A DNA stretch of 64,000 nucleotides from Planctomycetota bacterium (GTDB taxonomy: Bacteria > Planctomycetota > Planctomycetia > Planctomycetales > Planctomycetaceae): contig JAURQH010000021.1 of the NCBI GenBank assembly GCA_030836185.1, positions 62,001-126,000 on the forward strand, in the 5' to 3' direction. This document shows positions 53,702-62,191 of the stretch, piece after piece (position 1 is the stretch's first letter; each line of letters opens with the position of its first letter). The notes beneath the pieces are model-generated. The model made no database searches. It was not told where the DNA came from and worked only from the letters and a program-made list of their open reading frames with translations. A program made the translations under genes and the position numbers.

Positions 53702-53930
53702 TTGTTTCCTCGGAATCTCCACGCCGAGAGTTCCTCTCGGCGAAATGGGAAAACGAGTCATTTTATCACTCAGCGGGGGAAATTCAATCTCGACAAGTCG
53801 ATAGCGTAGCATGAATAGCAGAAGCAGGTTACGTCAATTCTTCTCTTGTGTGATGTCCAAGCCGGTTTCACGAGTGTGCCTCGGCACAATGAAGTGATAG
53901 CCGTTATGCAAGTCAACTCTCTGGGGACGA

Positions 53931-53950
53931 CGTTTGCTCGTCAAACGGGG
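53931..53950 (+). repeat. CGTTTG...CAAACGGGG hairpin, copy 1
   Basis: Reads CGTTTGCTCGTCAAACGGGG. Stem GTTTG/CAAAC. At 55196-55215 the same ends enclose the reverse-complement loop. Confidence 0.7.
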
Positions 53951-53979
53951 TGGCGCAGTAACCAGACACCTCGTCTTTC

Positions 53980-54044
53980 AAACCGCAGAGTGTGTAGAGA
54001 TCGCGGAGAAGAAAGTCTCGCGCAGAGGCACAGCGACGCAGCGG
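53980..54044 (+). repeat. CGCAGAG-type intergenic repeat tract
   Basis: Begins AAACCGCAGAGTG and continues with spaced GCGGAGAA, CGCAGAGG and GACGCAGCGG units. Related to 31058-31087 and 31928-31947. Boundaries are approximate. Confidence 0.5.
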
Positions 54045-54074
54045 AATAGCCGCGAAGCGGCGACACCAAATCAG

Positions 54075-54093
54075 CCCCGGACGCAGTCCGGGG
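54075..54093 (+). repeat. CCCCGGAC/GTCCGGGG palindrome
   Basis: A perfect 8-bp palindrome with a GCA loop. Strong enough to fold, but with no U-tract on either side, so not an intrinsic terminator. Confidence 0.7.
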
Positions 54094-54154
54094 TTTGGAA
54101 TCACACAAGACACCAGAGGGCTGAAGGCCCGCCCCCAAAACCAGGAAATAGTTT

Positions 54155-54186
54155 TGTAGGTCGGGATAGCGCAGCGTATCCCGACA
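54155..54186 (+). repeat. TCGGGATA/TATCCCGA palindrome
   Basis: Arms at 54161-54168 and 54177-54184, loop GCGCAGCG, flanked by TGTAGG. The TGTAGG flank recalls the GTAGGG ends of the cobalamin operon elements. Confidence 0.65.
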
Positions 54187-54436
54187 GTTGTATATGACGA
54201 TCAGTCATCTGACGCAACACCATGCTCTAAAACCCATAACTCTTGAGGCTGGACATTTTGTGCCTCTATTGAACGACCACCTGCGCTTGAAGCAAGAATG
54301 CATCGAGGTCGAGGAAGAGAGTATCTACACGAGACTGGAAGAGGAAAGAGTCATGTTTTTGTAACAGTTTCTGGTCGTGAACTGTGTTAGAATCGATCTA
54401 CATAAGAGTATTTCACCACGCATCGAAGGGCTGACG

Positions 54437-55081
54437 ATGAATGAGAGCTACGAGAAATTCATGGATGAATGGAGCAATGAAGAACATCATAAAGATCAAT
54501 CATTTATTCGCGACGGGATCATTGACCCGGTGAGATGGGACCGCACGGACCTGAAAGTCATGTTTCTACTCAAAGAAGCGTATGACAAAAGAAAGCGACC
54601 GGAAGGTTTCGACTTGCGAGAAATTGTTCGCGAGAAATGGAAAAAACCTAAAAACAAGACATGGAGATCATTGTCGGCATGGGCTTACATATGTCACCAC
54701 GCAAAGGACGCAAAATCATTGTTGAGCAAAATATTTTCGGAGCAACAGTTTGAAGTGTTGCGATCCTGTGCCATTGTGAATCTCAAAAAAAGTCGTGGGG
54801 TCTCGGAATCAAAAATGGATGACATCATAGAACACACTCTCAGAGATAAGCAGAGACTCTTAGATCAGATTGCACTTATTAATCCAAAGATTATTGTATG
54901 TGGTGGAACCATGTCGGCAGTCGAGAAATTATATAGTGATGAGGATATTGAAGCTCCTTACGAGAATGTCTGGAAAATACAAGATCGTTACTTTGTTAAG
55001 TTCAAACATCCAGCAGGCAGATTCAGCAGTTTGATGAACTATTCACTCGGCTTCTTGCTTCTTAAATCTGGAGCTGTTTAG
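54437..55081 (+). CDS. Uracil-DNA-glycosylase-superfamily-like protein, likely acquired
   Basis: This 214-residue protein starts at ATG 54437 with AGGG upstream. An early segment reads LKVMFLLKEAYDK, a mid-strand reads INPKIIVCGGT, and the C-terminus has FKHPAGRFSSLMNY, where the His-Pro sits where UDG-superfamily enzymes have their catalytic loop. The catalytic Asp or Asn of motif 1 is not clear, so activity is uncertain. The coding sequence is AT-rich and Lys-rich compared with its neighbours and is flanked by dispersed repeats on both sides, which suggests horizontal transfer. No partner gene is adjacent. Confidence 0.6.
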   Translation: MNESYEKFMDEWSNEEHHKDQSFIRDGIIDPVRWDRTDLKVMFLLKEAYDKRKRPEGFDLREIVREKWKKPKNKTWRSLSAWAYICHHAKDAKSLLSKIFSEQQFEVLRSCAIVNLKKSRGVSESKMDDIIEHTLRDKQRLLDQIALINPKIIVCGGTMSAVEKLYSDEDIEAPYENVWKIQDRYFVKFKHPAGRFSSLMNYSLGFLLLKSGAV

Positions 55082-55195
55082 ACGCGGGGTGACTTCAGTC
55101 ACAAGAAACTTTCCATCATGCGGGGGCGAGAAATTCTTGATGTGTCTCACTTGATTGAACAAGCATGATGCTTGACCTCTTGTGCTGACGCACTC

Positions 55196-55215
55196 CGTTT
55201 GACGAGCAAACGGGG
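55196..55215 (+). repeat. CGTTTG...CAAACGGGG hairpin, copy 2 (inverted loop)
   Basis: Reads CGTTTGACGAGCAAACGGGG. Outer bases and the CGGGG tail match 53931-53950, but the core is its reverse complement. Confidence 0.7.
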
Positions 55216-55281
55216 CTACCCTAAATCAACTCAAATCCGTGAGCCTCCGTTTTCTTCCGTCTCATCCGTGTTCTCACTTTT

Positions 55282-55307
55282 CTGGGGGCTCACTTCGTTC
55301 GTCCCCA
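55282..55307 (+). repeat. 26-nt hairpin repeat, copy 2
   Basis: CTGGGGGCTCA...TTCGTCCCCA, matching 30998-31023 with two differences. It lies about 28 nt past the 3' end of crcB (minus strand), where a hairpin could act at the transcript end. Confidence 0.7.
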
Positions 55308-55334
55308 GCCACCCAGCCGCTGTGCGCAAATCCC

Positions 55335-55715
55335 TCAAGACACCGAAAAAAACACCCGCACCAGCTTCATTCCCAAAAAGACTGCCGAGAGTCCTACGAT
55401 CACATTGAGAAGAATATTCGCCATCGCCGCCGAGAATCGTCCCGCTTGAATGAGTTCCAGTGATTGCATGCTGAATGTCGAGAAGGTTGTGAGTGAACCC
55501 AGAAATCCTGTCACCAGAAAAGCAGACATTGTTTCTGAGGTCATTTTGCGATCAAGCACCAGCGCCATGAGTAAGCCGATCAGCAAACATCCCGTCATAT
55601 TGGCGGCAAAAGTACTCCACGGAAAATCGGCAAACCGTTTGAATGCCAAGTTGAAACCGTGTCGCGCGATGGCTCCACAGAATCCCCCCATTCCGATTGC
55701 GAGAATCAGCTTCAT
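55335..55715 (-). CDS. crcB: Fluoride channel CrcB/FluC
   Basis: This 126-residue protein is a fluoride-specific channel of the Fluc family, which exports F- as a dual-topology dimer. Four membrane segments are visible; hallmarks are GGFCGAIARHG near the N-terminus, FAANMTGCLLIGLLM (pore Asn), and TGFLGSLTTFSTFSMQS, which contains the phenylalanine box and polar track. No fluoride riboswitch is visible in the short gap of about 36 nt upstream, and it probably shares a transcript with the thioredoxin-like gene. Confidence 0.94.
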   Translation of the reverse strand: MKLILAIGMGGFCGAIARHGFNLAFKRFADFPWSTFAANMTGCLLIGLLMALVLDRKMTSETMSAFLVTGFLGSLTTFSTFSMQSLELIQAGRFSAAMANILLNVIVGLSAVFLGMKLVRVFFSVS

Positions 55716-55751
55716 CGGATTAAGGCTTTCAAAACAGGGTTGGGAAAGTGA

Positions 55752-56312
55752 TCAATCATTGTGCAATTTTCGCAAACGCCCGGAAGTTCGGAGCATCCAT
55801 TGGATGCGTTCGAATTCATCCAGCCAGTCCTGGATCACATCGAGTGTTAATTGGTCACCGGGAATCGCGAGGCCCGAAGAGCAGGCGGCACCGTCAAGTT
55901 GGTTGACCAAAACGCGATATTTGGAAAGCGTCCGGTCACCCGCGCGTCCACACACAAAATTGTCTTCACTCAAAAACAAGACTGCAGGAACCCGAGCGCC
56001 ACCACAGGTGGTCAATTCTTCGGCCAAATCCGGGTTGTCATCCCGATCAAAAAAACGCAATTGAATCTTGTCAGTTGCCTGGGCAAACAGATGAAAGATG
56101 GGGCATTGATTGACGCAGTCTCCGCACCAGGCACCCGCCATCACGATGACCTTCATCTCTCGGACAAACCCCGACAACAACTCTTTTTGAGAATCTGTCA
56201 GTGAGATGACAGCCGAGAATTGATCCCACTTATCGAGCTGCTCGGGAGTGGCATACTTTTCGAGGAATGATTGATAATCGAGGCCTTGTTCAAATTTTGC
56301 TGCGTAATCCAT
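55752..56312 (-). CDS. Thioredoxin-fold protein with CGDC active site
   Basis: This 186-residue protein has a thioredoxin-like domain in its second half. The active site reads MAGAWCGDCVNQCP, giving a CxxC with Gly-Asp between the cysteines, followed by LRFFDRDDNPDLAEEL and the cis-Pro region ARVPAVLFLSED. The N-terminal 60 residues are helical. No signal peptide is visible, so it is probably cytoplasmic. The CGDC motif differs from thioredoxin's CGPC. It lies between crcB and a DegT-type gene and may be co-transcribed with both; its partner is unknown. Confidence 0.82.
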   Translation of the reverse strand: MDYAAKFEQGLDYQSFLEKYATPEQLDKWDQFSAVISLTDSQKELLSGFVREMKVIVMAGAWCGDCVNQCPIFHLFAQATDKIQLRFFDRDDNPDLAEELTTCGGARVPAVLFLSEDNFVCGRAGDRTLSKYRVLVNQLDGAACSSGLAIPGDQLTLDVIQDWLDEFERIQWMLRTSGRLRKLHND

Positions 56313-56337
56313 GAGTGTCTTGTCTTTTCCAGATAAA

Positions 56338-57501
56338 TCAATTTGCTTCAGTGATCAGATCATGGGAAAACTGTCGGATTTTGTCCACTGCTTGCACAAA
56401 AACCGATTGCCAATCCGATGTGTCCAGTAATATCGGGTGGTGCAATGTCAGGATATTGTCATCCGCACGGTCCGCTTCTTGCAAATCTCCCACTGCACGA
56501 TATCTCTTCTTGCTATGAATCTTGTGCAGGCTGCGAAATCCGGGATAAACGGCAAATCCTTCGGCAATCATCGCTGTCGAAAATGAATCGCGCGTTAATC
56601 CTCCGAATGCCGTCGGCTCATATTGAAAGCCCGCTTTGTAATAACCGGGCATCGAATCTTTGTATGAGGAACGTATCGGCGTCAGTCCTGTGGTCGTTGC
56701 GAGAGCGTCAAACAGTTTCTCTGCCGAGTCGGTTCGGGTCCGGGTTCGCTCATCGAGTTGGTGTAATTGTGGCAGGAGGACGGCTGCCTGCATTTCGGAA
56801 AGAGGTGACACATCGTTTCCGCGTTCGGTGTGCAAAGTGATTCGTTGTTGATAGAGATTGTGATTGGTGATAATGGCTCCACCACGACCGGCTGAAAGCA
56901 GCTTGCTACCTCCAAAACTCATCACGCCAATGTCCCCGCCCATGCCGGCAATCGTTGCCTGAATGCGGGCTCCTTCCAACTGACAGATATCTTCGATGAT
57001 CGCTATGCCGCGCGGTTCACAAATCGAACGGACGCGATTCATGTCCACCAGCCCGCCATGTAAGTGAGAGACAATAATCGCCTTCGTCTTCTCCGAAATA
57101 GCCGCTTCCAGTTGATTGACATCAAGTTGCCAGTCATCAGTGCGAAGATCGACCAATACCGGCACGGCATTAAGCATGACAATATTTGTAAAGTTGGCTT
57201 TGAAGTCGTAGGCCGCCATGATGACTTCATCACCCGGTTTGACACCGACGGCTCGCAATGCCAGTTCGACCGCCGCCGTCCCGCTGGAACAAAGATGAGC
57301 GTACTGACAAGAATGAGAGTCTTTGAGAGCCTCTCTCAGCCGTTGGCAATGTGGCCCATGATATCGTCCCCAATCTCCGGTCTTTATGAGTTCCTGAAAG
57401 ACCTTCACAATCTCGGAGTCTGTGATCGGCCAGTCGGGAGGCCCGGCGGGATAAATCGGCTCGCCACCGAGAACTGCCAAAGGATGTTGCGTGTCGGACA
57501 T
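56338..57501 (-). CDS. DegT/DnrJ/EryC1/StrS family aminotransferase-like protein
   Basis: This 387-residue PLP-fold enzyme of the sugar-aminotransferase class has CSSGTAAVELALRAVGV near the N-terminus, DFKANFTNIVMLNAVPV, IEDICQLEG (conserved Asp), and the cofactor-lysine segment SFGGSKLLSAGRGGAI. The usual pattern is SFxxxKxxxxGEGG; here GRGG replaces GEGG. Relatives aminate keto-sugars such as dTDP-4-keto sugars, or make 3-amino-5-hydroxybenzoate. No sugar genes are adjacent. ATG 57501 is preferred to an in-frame start at 57534. Confidence 0.88.
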   Translation of the reverse strand: MSDTQHPLAVLGGEPIYPAGPPDWPITDSEIVKVFQELIKTGDWGRYHGPHCQRLREALKDSHSCQYAHLCSSGTAAVELALRAVGVKPGDEVIMAAYDFKANFTNIVMLNAVPVLVDLRTDDWQLDVNQLEAAISEKTKAIIVSHLHGGLVDMNRVRSICEPRGIAIIEDICQLEGARIQATIAGMGGDIGVMSFGGSKLLSAGRGGAIITNHNLYQQRITLHTERGNDVSPLSEMQAAVLLPQLHQLDERTRTRTDSAEKLFDALATTTGLTPIRSSYKDSMPGYYKAGFQYEPTAFGGLTRDSFSTAMIAEGFAVYPGFRSLHKIHSKKRYRAVGDLQEADRADDNILTLHHPILLDTSDWQSVFVQAVDKIRQFSHDLITEAN

Positions 57502-57588
57502 AAAAATTCGTTCGGACGGCTTCAAAATAACCAATCACAGTATGGAGAAAGATTCGAATCGCTTAAAGTATAGAAACAGGAATTCTGA

Positions 57589-58674
57589 ATGTCTCAACCA
57601 TCTTCGCACATCCCCGACACACTTGCAGAGGAGGATCCTACGATCACTCTCGGTGGTCGGATACTGCAATCGCGGTACTTTCTCGCGCCTTTGGCTGGCT
57701 ACACTCACTTGGCCTTTCGGACCGCCATGCGAGAGTTGGGGGGCTTGGGATTAGCAACAACCGACCTTGTTCTGGCGACGCATCTGATCTCCGAGAGCAA
57801 AAAGTCGATGGAGCTGGTCGCGACAACTCCCGCCGATAAGCCGCTCACCGTACAAATTTATTCGGGAGTCATCGAACATCTGGTGAAAGCCGCTCATTGG
57901 CTGGAAGATCATGGTTATGAGGCCATTGACATCAACATGGGGTGTCCGATGGCCAAGATTAACTCTCAAGGTGGCGGAGCACGAATGATGTGTGACACGT
58001 CGGGTGCTTGTGAAGTTGTCAAATCAGTGATCGATGCCGTCGATCTTCCCGTGAGTGTCAAAATGCGGCTCGGTTGGGACAGCGAGACCATCACTGCCCC
58101 TGAATTGGCCAAAGCCTTTGAAGAGATCGGTGTCGCCGCCATCACAGTGCATGGAAGAACTCGCGCTCAGGGATTTCATGGTCATGTGGACCTCGACGGA
58201 ATCCGTGCAGTCAAAGAGGCGGTCTATCAAATCCCCGTGGTTGGTAATGGCGATGTGTTGACTGTCGAGAATGCGCTGCGGATGCGGGAAGTGACCGGCT
58301 GTGATGCCGTCGCCATCGGGCGCGGAGCGATGATGGACCCGTGGATCTTTCGCAATCTGGAACGTGTGATTATGCAGGGAAAAGAACCGATTGAGCCGAC
58401 TGGCGAGGAGAAGATTCAATTCCTGATTCGACACTTCACATTGATGACAGAACAACACGACGATTACAGTTGCGTCTTGTTCCGAAAATTCGCCGGCTGG
58501 TATGGCGCGAAATTAGGAATTCCTGAAGACTTGGAAAATCGCCTCAGGCAGTTCGAATCGGTTGACGAGTTTCATGAAATCGTCACTCAGATCAAAGAGC
58601 GACAGGGAGAGCGGGAATCGTGGATTCCGACCAACATGATTCGTGTCCCGAATGGCCCCGTTGAACGCTGGTGA
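57589..58674 (+). CDS. dus: tRNA-dihydrouridine synthase (DusB-like)
   Basis: This 361-residue flavoprotein reduces uridine to dihydrouridine in the tRNA D-arm using FMN and NADPH. It has the FMN-barrel motifs LAPLAGYTHLAFR at the first strand, VQIYSGV, the catalytic-Cys segment INMGCPMAKINSQGGGA, VKMRLGWD, ITVHGRTRAQGF and VVGNGDVLT, then AIGRGAMMDPWIF. The total length is in the family range, with about 30 more residues at the C-terminus than the shortest forms. Its stop is one base from the stop of the convergent cyclase-fold gene. Confidence 0.93.
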   Translation: MSQPSSHIPDTLAEEDPTITLGGRILQSRYFLAPLAGYTHLAFRTAMRELGGLGLATTDLVLATHLISESKKSMELVATTPADKPLTVQIYSGVIEHLVKAAHWLEDHGYEAIDINMGCPMAKINSQGGGARMMCDTSGACEVVKSVIDAVDLPVSVKMRLGWDSETITAPELAKAFEEIGVAAITVHGRTRAQGFHGHVDLDGIRAVKEAVYQIPVVGNGDVLTVENALRMREVTGCDAVAIGRGAMMDPWIFRNLERVIMQGKEPIEPTGEEKIQFLIRHFTLMTEQHDDYSCVLFRKFAGWYGAKLGIPEDLENRLRQFESVDEFHEIVTQIKERQGERESWIPTNMIRVPNGPVERW

Positions 58675-58675
58675 C

Positions 58676-60421
58676 TTATTTCTTATTCAAGTCTTGAAGA
58701 TCGTCCCGCTCTTTGTAGGGTCTCACCGTAAGATACCAGTCTTCCCACCGCTGGGCAGCCTCGGCTCGCCAGGTTCGTGCTTCCAACTCCTTACTGGTTC
58801 CTTTGGCAACCGATTGTAATGGGTTCAACGGAAGCCCCACGCCGTCCAGTTTTTTACTGAGGACACATAACCCTGCATACGCTTCGCGAGCGACATCGAA
58901 GTGAGGATCTTTGCGGATGAGATGAATGAATAGTGGAGCCTGAGTGAGATCATTTCCACGAGCCAACGACCAGACCGCAATCGAACGAACTTCAGGATCC
59001 GGGCTCTTCAGCAGCTTTAATAATCGTTCGGTTTGCCCGATCAATTCTTCCCGTTGGCCGGCTTGAACTTGCTCGATGACCGCCTTTTGAAGGGGGACTA
59101 AATCTGCCGAGGCACTCGACTCAAGTTGTGCCAGCAAATCGGTGACAGGAACATCGGTCGATTTGGTAATGATCTTGCCGTTTTTCTTCTCGACGCCACG
59201 CAGATCACTGGGAAGACCGCGTCCACCCGCCAATAACCCACTTCCAATCGTAGGTTCATCGGGGCGAGGAGGGCGAATTGATTTTGCGGTCGCTTTGTAA
59301 AGAAACAAGGTGGCAAAACAGGTGCTTACATCGGGGTTCGAGTCTCCCGACCAAGAGCCATCTGCAGCTTGAGTTTTGATCAGAAAATCGGCACCTGTCT
59401 GGTACCAGTCATGATCACCCACTTTGTCGACCGCAGCGAAGGCGGCAAACCGTTCCAATCCGTAGAGATAATATAAACGCCAGACGGATTGTTTCAGTCC
59501 TAATTCCTCATCGCTGCCCAACAGTCGCAAGCTTGCCTTATATTTTCGCGACAACTCACCTGATGAAATCGCAACCAATTTTTCTTTCTGTTCGGAAATC
59601 TGCTCCTGATTTTCTTCTTCGGTGATGTCGACGATTTCCAGAATGCCACCATATGTTTTGTAGTTTTTCTGTAGTAGTAGTTGTTTGCGTTTCTGAACTG
59701 TTCGCTGCTCGATCACTCCGTTGGGATACAACATTCGCAAGCACAGAGCCATGCTACTTCCACCGGCTGCAATCAAACTTGGCTTTGCACCTGAACGATT
59801 TTCGCGTGATGCTTCATTCGGATGATAGAGAAAACCTCCATCGGAAAGTTGCGTGTTGGAAAGCCAATTTGCGGCCTTATTCCAAGCTTTTACAGGGATT
59901 TCGATTCCCGCACGATGAGCCGCCCACAAACCGAGCAAAGCATATTGCGTGATGCTTGTATCGCCAACCTTCTCATCCCCCTGATTCGGATAATACCAGC
60001 CTCCGACCTCTCGTTGACCTTCCAGAATATAATTGGCAATCATCTGAAGTTCGGTTTTATACGTCTCGCCGCCCAAGGCATCGTACAGCAACGCTGTCAC
60101 GCCCGCGGTGTAGTATTGATTTCTCAGATTCTTTCCATACCGGCCTGATTGAAAATTCTTCTGATGGGCCTTCAATACGCCCTGAATGTAGGCGTCATCT
60201 TTAGGAGTCCCCGTCTTCAACAATGTGTACGCCACCAACACATCGGACTGGGTAGTATCGGTCGCTTCGGCGATCAAGAAACGACGAGCTTTCTGAACCG
60301 CTGCTTTCACTTCCGCATCAGTCGCGGCGTTAAGCACCGAGACATCCTCACAGATGAGGAAGCAGGAAGTGAGCAACATCAGGCAACGTATTGAGAGCAT
60401 AAGTGAAAACCGGAGAGTCAT
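58676..60421 (-). CDS. Secreted terpene-cyclase/prenyltransferase-fold protein with HEAT-like C-terminus
   Basis: This 581-residue protein has a signal peptide (about 1-31, containing LMLLTSCFLICED), then alpha/alpha-barrel repeats of the squalene-cyclase/prenyltransferase type (about 35-400), with QW-like motifs such as GGWYYPNQGDEKVG, SDGGFLYHPNEAS and AADGSWSGDSNPDVS. The catalytic DxDD motif of true cyclases is not visible, so it is unlikely to make hopanoids. After about residue 480 come HEAT-like helices (PDPEVRSIAVWSLARG). It is probably a periplasmic binding protein typical of planctomycetes. Its role is unknown. Confidence 0.82.
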   Translation of the reverse strand: MTLRFSLMLSIRCLMLLTSCFLICEDVSVLNAATDAEVKAAVQKARRFLIAEATDTTQSDVLVAYTLLKTGTPKDDAYIQGVLKAHQKNFQSGRYGKNLRNQYYTAGVTALLYDALGGETYKTELQMIANYILEGQREVGGWYYPNQGDEKVGDTSITQYALLGLWAAHRAGIEIPVKAWNKAANWLSNTQLSDGGFLYHPNEASRENRSGAKPSLIAAGGSSMALCLRMLYPNGVIEQRTVQKRKQLLLQKNYKTYGGILEIVDITEEENQEQISEQKEKLVAISSGELSRKYKASLRLLGSDEELGLKQSVWRLYYLYGLERFAAFAAVDKVGDHDWYQTGADFLIKTQAADGSWSGDSNPDVSTCFATLFLYKATAKSIRPPRPDEPTIGSGLLAGGRGLPSDLRGVEKKNGKIITKSTDVPVTDLLAQLESSASADLVPLQKAVIEQVQAGQREELIGQTERLLKLLKSPDPEVRSIAVWSLARGNDLTQAPLFIHLIRKDPHFDVAREAYAGLCVLSKKLDGVGLPLNPLQSVAKGTSKELEARTWRAEAAQRWEDWYLTVRPYKERDDLQDLNKK

Positions 60422-60520
60422 GAAAAATCAACGTGGCCCCTTGATTCCTTCATCCTACTCAGGAAAGACACGCCACGTCAAATTTTCTCAACATCGGCAC
60501 CTTCTCAAACGATTTCGCAG

Positions 60521-61465
60521 TCACGCAGCCTCAGAGATTCGGTCTCCGTCGTTTTCGCTTTCGGGCAATAACAAGTCAGACTGTTCTGGCATTTCGGGAC
60601 TGAACTGCGGAGTCGCCGACAATGAGGACTCTGGCAGGCTCGGGCTAGTCGCGGGAGAACTTTGGTTGAGGGCCGCTTCCTGTTCAATCACTTCGCTTGA
60701 CAAATTGTTGTAATCAATGGCTCCCGCACATTTGGGTTCATACTCAAAAATTGGTTTGCCGAAGCTGGGAGCTTCTGCCAATTTGATGTTTCGACGAATA
60801 CGACTGTCAAAAATCTTGGCCTGTGACCAAGGAGAGCCGGGATCGCTTTGTGATAAGAAATTGAACAGGTCATCGGTGATGTCTTGTGCGAGACGTGTTC
60901 CCGTCTCATAAAGGCAAAGCACCACACCCGACACCGTCAAATTTCGATTCAAACGCCGTTTCACTAATGCCGTCGTTTCAAACAACTTCGACAATCCCTG
61001 CAACGCCAAAAAGTGGGGCTGTAGCGGAATGAATACTTCTGTTGCCGCGGTAAGGGCATTGATGGTCAACACGCCCAAGGAGGGTGGACAATCGAAGATC
61101 ACATAATCGAGCGACTGCACTTCAGGATCGGATTCCATCGCCTCCTTCAGAATGAATTCTTTCCGATCCTCGCCGGAAAGCTCGACTTCTGCCGCTGCGA
61201 GGTCAATATTGGAAGGAATCACCCATAAGTTGGAATCCACCAATTTTTTGCTTTGAGAAAAAGTTCGTGTTCCGGCGAACACATCGTAAATGGTGGCGGT
61301 CCCATTGTACGCTTCTTCACCCACGTGGAGACTGGCATGTCCCTGTGGATCGAGATCGACAAGACACACTTTTCGTCCTTGTGCGGCAAGTCCGGCGGCA
61401 AGATTGACACTGGTCGTCGTTTTACCGACGCCGCCCTTCTGATTCATGACGGCGATGATACGCAT
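60521..61465 (-). CDS. ParA/Soj family ATPase
   Basis: This 314-residue P-loop ATPase has the deviant Walker A KGGVGKTT, switch I-type [11 protein letters not shown] and Walker [12 protein letters not shown], and is similar to Soj/ParA used in chromosome or plasmid segregation and in positioning. The first 245 residues cover the family; the rest (about 70) is Ser/Pro/Glu-rich and looks disordered, ending with DRISEAA. No parB gene or parS-like palindrome is beside it, so a positioning role for another cargo is as likely as chromosome partitioning. Confidence 0.88.
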   Translation of the reverse strand: MRIIAVMNQKGGVGKTTTSVNLAAGLAAQGRKVCLVDLDPQGHASLHVGEEAYNGTATIYDVFAGTRTFSQSKKLVDSNLWVIPSNIDLAAAEVELSGEDRKEFILKEAMESDPEVQSLDYVIFDCPPSLGVLTINALTAATEVFIPLQPHFLALQGLSKLFETTALVKRRLNRNLTVSGVVLCLYETGTRLAQDITDDLFNFLSQSDPGSPWSQAKIFDSRIRRNIKLAEAPSFGKPIFEYEPKCAGAIDYNNLSSEVIEQEAALNQSSPATSPSLPESSLSATPQFSPEMPEQSDLLLPESENDGDRISEAA

Positions 61466-61637
61466 GGGAATCCTTTCCCTGATTATATGAGGTCGTCAGT
61501 TGACGAGTATTTTGATGGAGTCTACAAAAATGTTGCCGCGCAGCGGCGGCCACAAGTTAGGTCCAGAAGTATAGGATCCCGGAAGCAGTCTGAAAAGAGG
61601 AGTTTAAGAACGGTTTAAAGCATTAAATAGAAATGGT

Positions 61638-62012
61638 TTAGGCTGCGTTGTCTGTTCGCGTCTTCAGAAGCGAGGCAGCCACTAGGCCTGACAACATACC
61701 TCCCATAACGTAAAACTTTCCCCAGCCGACATCCATCATTTCGATCAAGGCGAGAAGAGCATCGGAGTGAATCGTATTGGTCAATTCGCGGGTTATGTCA
61801 CCATAATTACCCATATTCACATCAGAATTTTTCAGAACGAGAACAAAGAAAACAAACACTCCCCCCGAGAAAATGAGAATGGGAGTTTTGTAAGTCGGCA
61901 GCCGAAAACGCAAGATCGCATAGAAACTCAGGAAAAGGCCAATCATTGTTAGGACGAGGACTGCTGCTATCAGTGATCCAAGTTTCGGAAGATAAAGCCC
62001 CAGAACGATCAT
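61638..62012 (-). CDS. Small hypothetical membrane protein
   Basis: This 124-residue protein has two N-terminal hydrophobic segments (SLIAAVLVLTMIGLFLSFYAIL and PILIFSGGVFVFFVLVL), a polar loop of about 45 residues (DVNMGNYGDITRELTNTIHSD), and a third hydrophobic segment near the end (FYVMGGMLSGLVAASLL). I do not recognise it. It stands alone between parA and the HD gene, and its codon use is similar to its neighbours. Confidence 0.65.
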   Translation of the reverse strand: MIVLGLYLPKLGSLIAAVLVLTMIGLFLSFYAILRFRLPTYKTPILIFSGGVFVFFVLVLKNSDVNMGNYGDITRELTNTIHSDALLALIEMMDVGWGKFYVMGGMLSGLVAASLLKTRTDNAA

Positions 62013-62191
62013 CGGCTGACACTTATTAATGAGTATTAATCAATTGTCGTATCATGTATTTTACAGGCAACTTAGCGATGAACAAGGAAATTCACATTTC
62101 CTCTTGCCCACGCAATCGATGAGATTAGAATGAACAAATACCGAGTTCGCTTTCTTATTGATGTTACACCACGCAAATGTGGTGATCTTTC

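Larger units (their letters stand above)
53702..54436. other. Repeat-rich intergenic tract
   Basis: About 735 nt with no supported gene. It holds at least four different palindromic or rhythmic repeats, listed separately: a CGTTTG stem (53931-53950), a CGCAGAG-type tract (53980-54044), a CCCCGGAC palindrome (54075-54093) and a TCGGGATA palindrome (54155-54186). A small GGGCTGAAGGCCC stem lies near 54117. Nothing coding overlaps these with a plausible start. Confidence 0.65.
55082..55334. other. Repeat-bearing gap between the UDG-like gene and crcB
   Basis: About 250 nt. It contains a CGTTTG hairpin (55196-55215) and a 26-nt hairpin repeat (55282-55307), both with copies elsewhere in the window. 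No gene is supported. Confidence 0.6.

Noticed and set aside
55716-55751. Fluoride riboswitch upstream of crcB
   Set aside because: The gap is only about 36 nt and lacks the conserved crcB motif elements; the gene is probably read through from the upstream gene.
57541-57588. tRNA-like TTCGAATC sequence upstream of the dus gene
   Set aside because: Only the T-loop-like octamer is present; no cloverleaf arms can be formed around it.
60521-61465. A parABS locus or replication origin near the ParA gene
   Set aside because: No parB, no parS-type palindrome, no DnaA-box cluster and no dnaA, gyrB or gidB genes are nearby.
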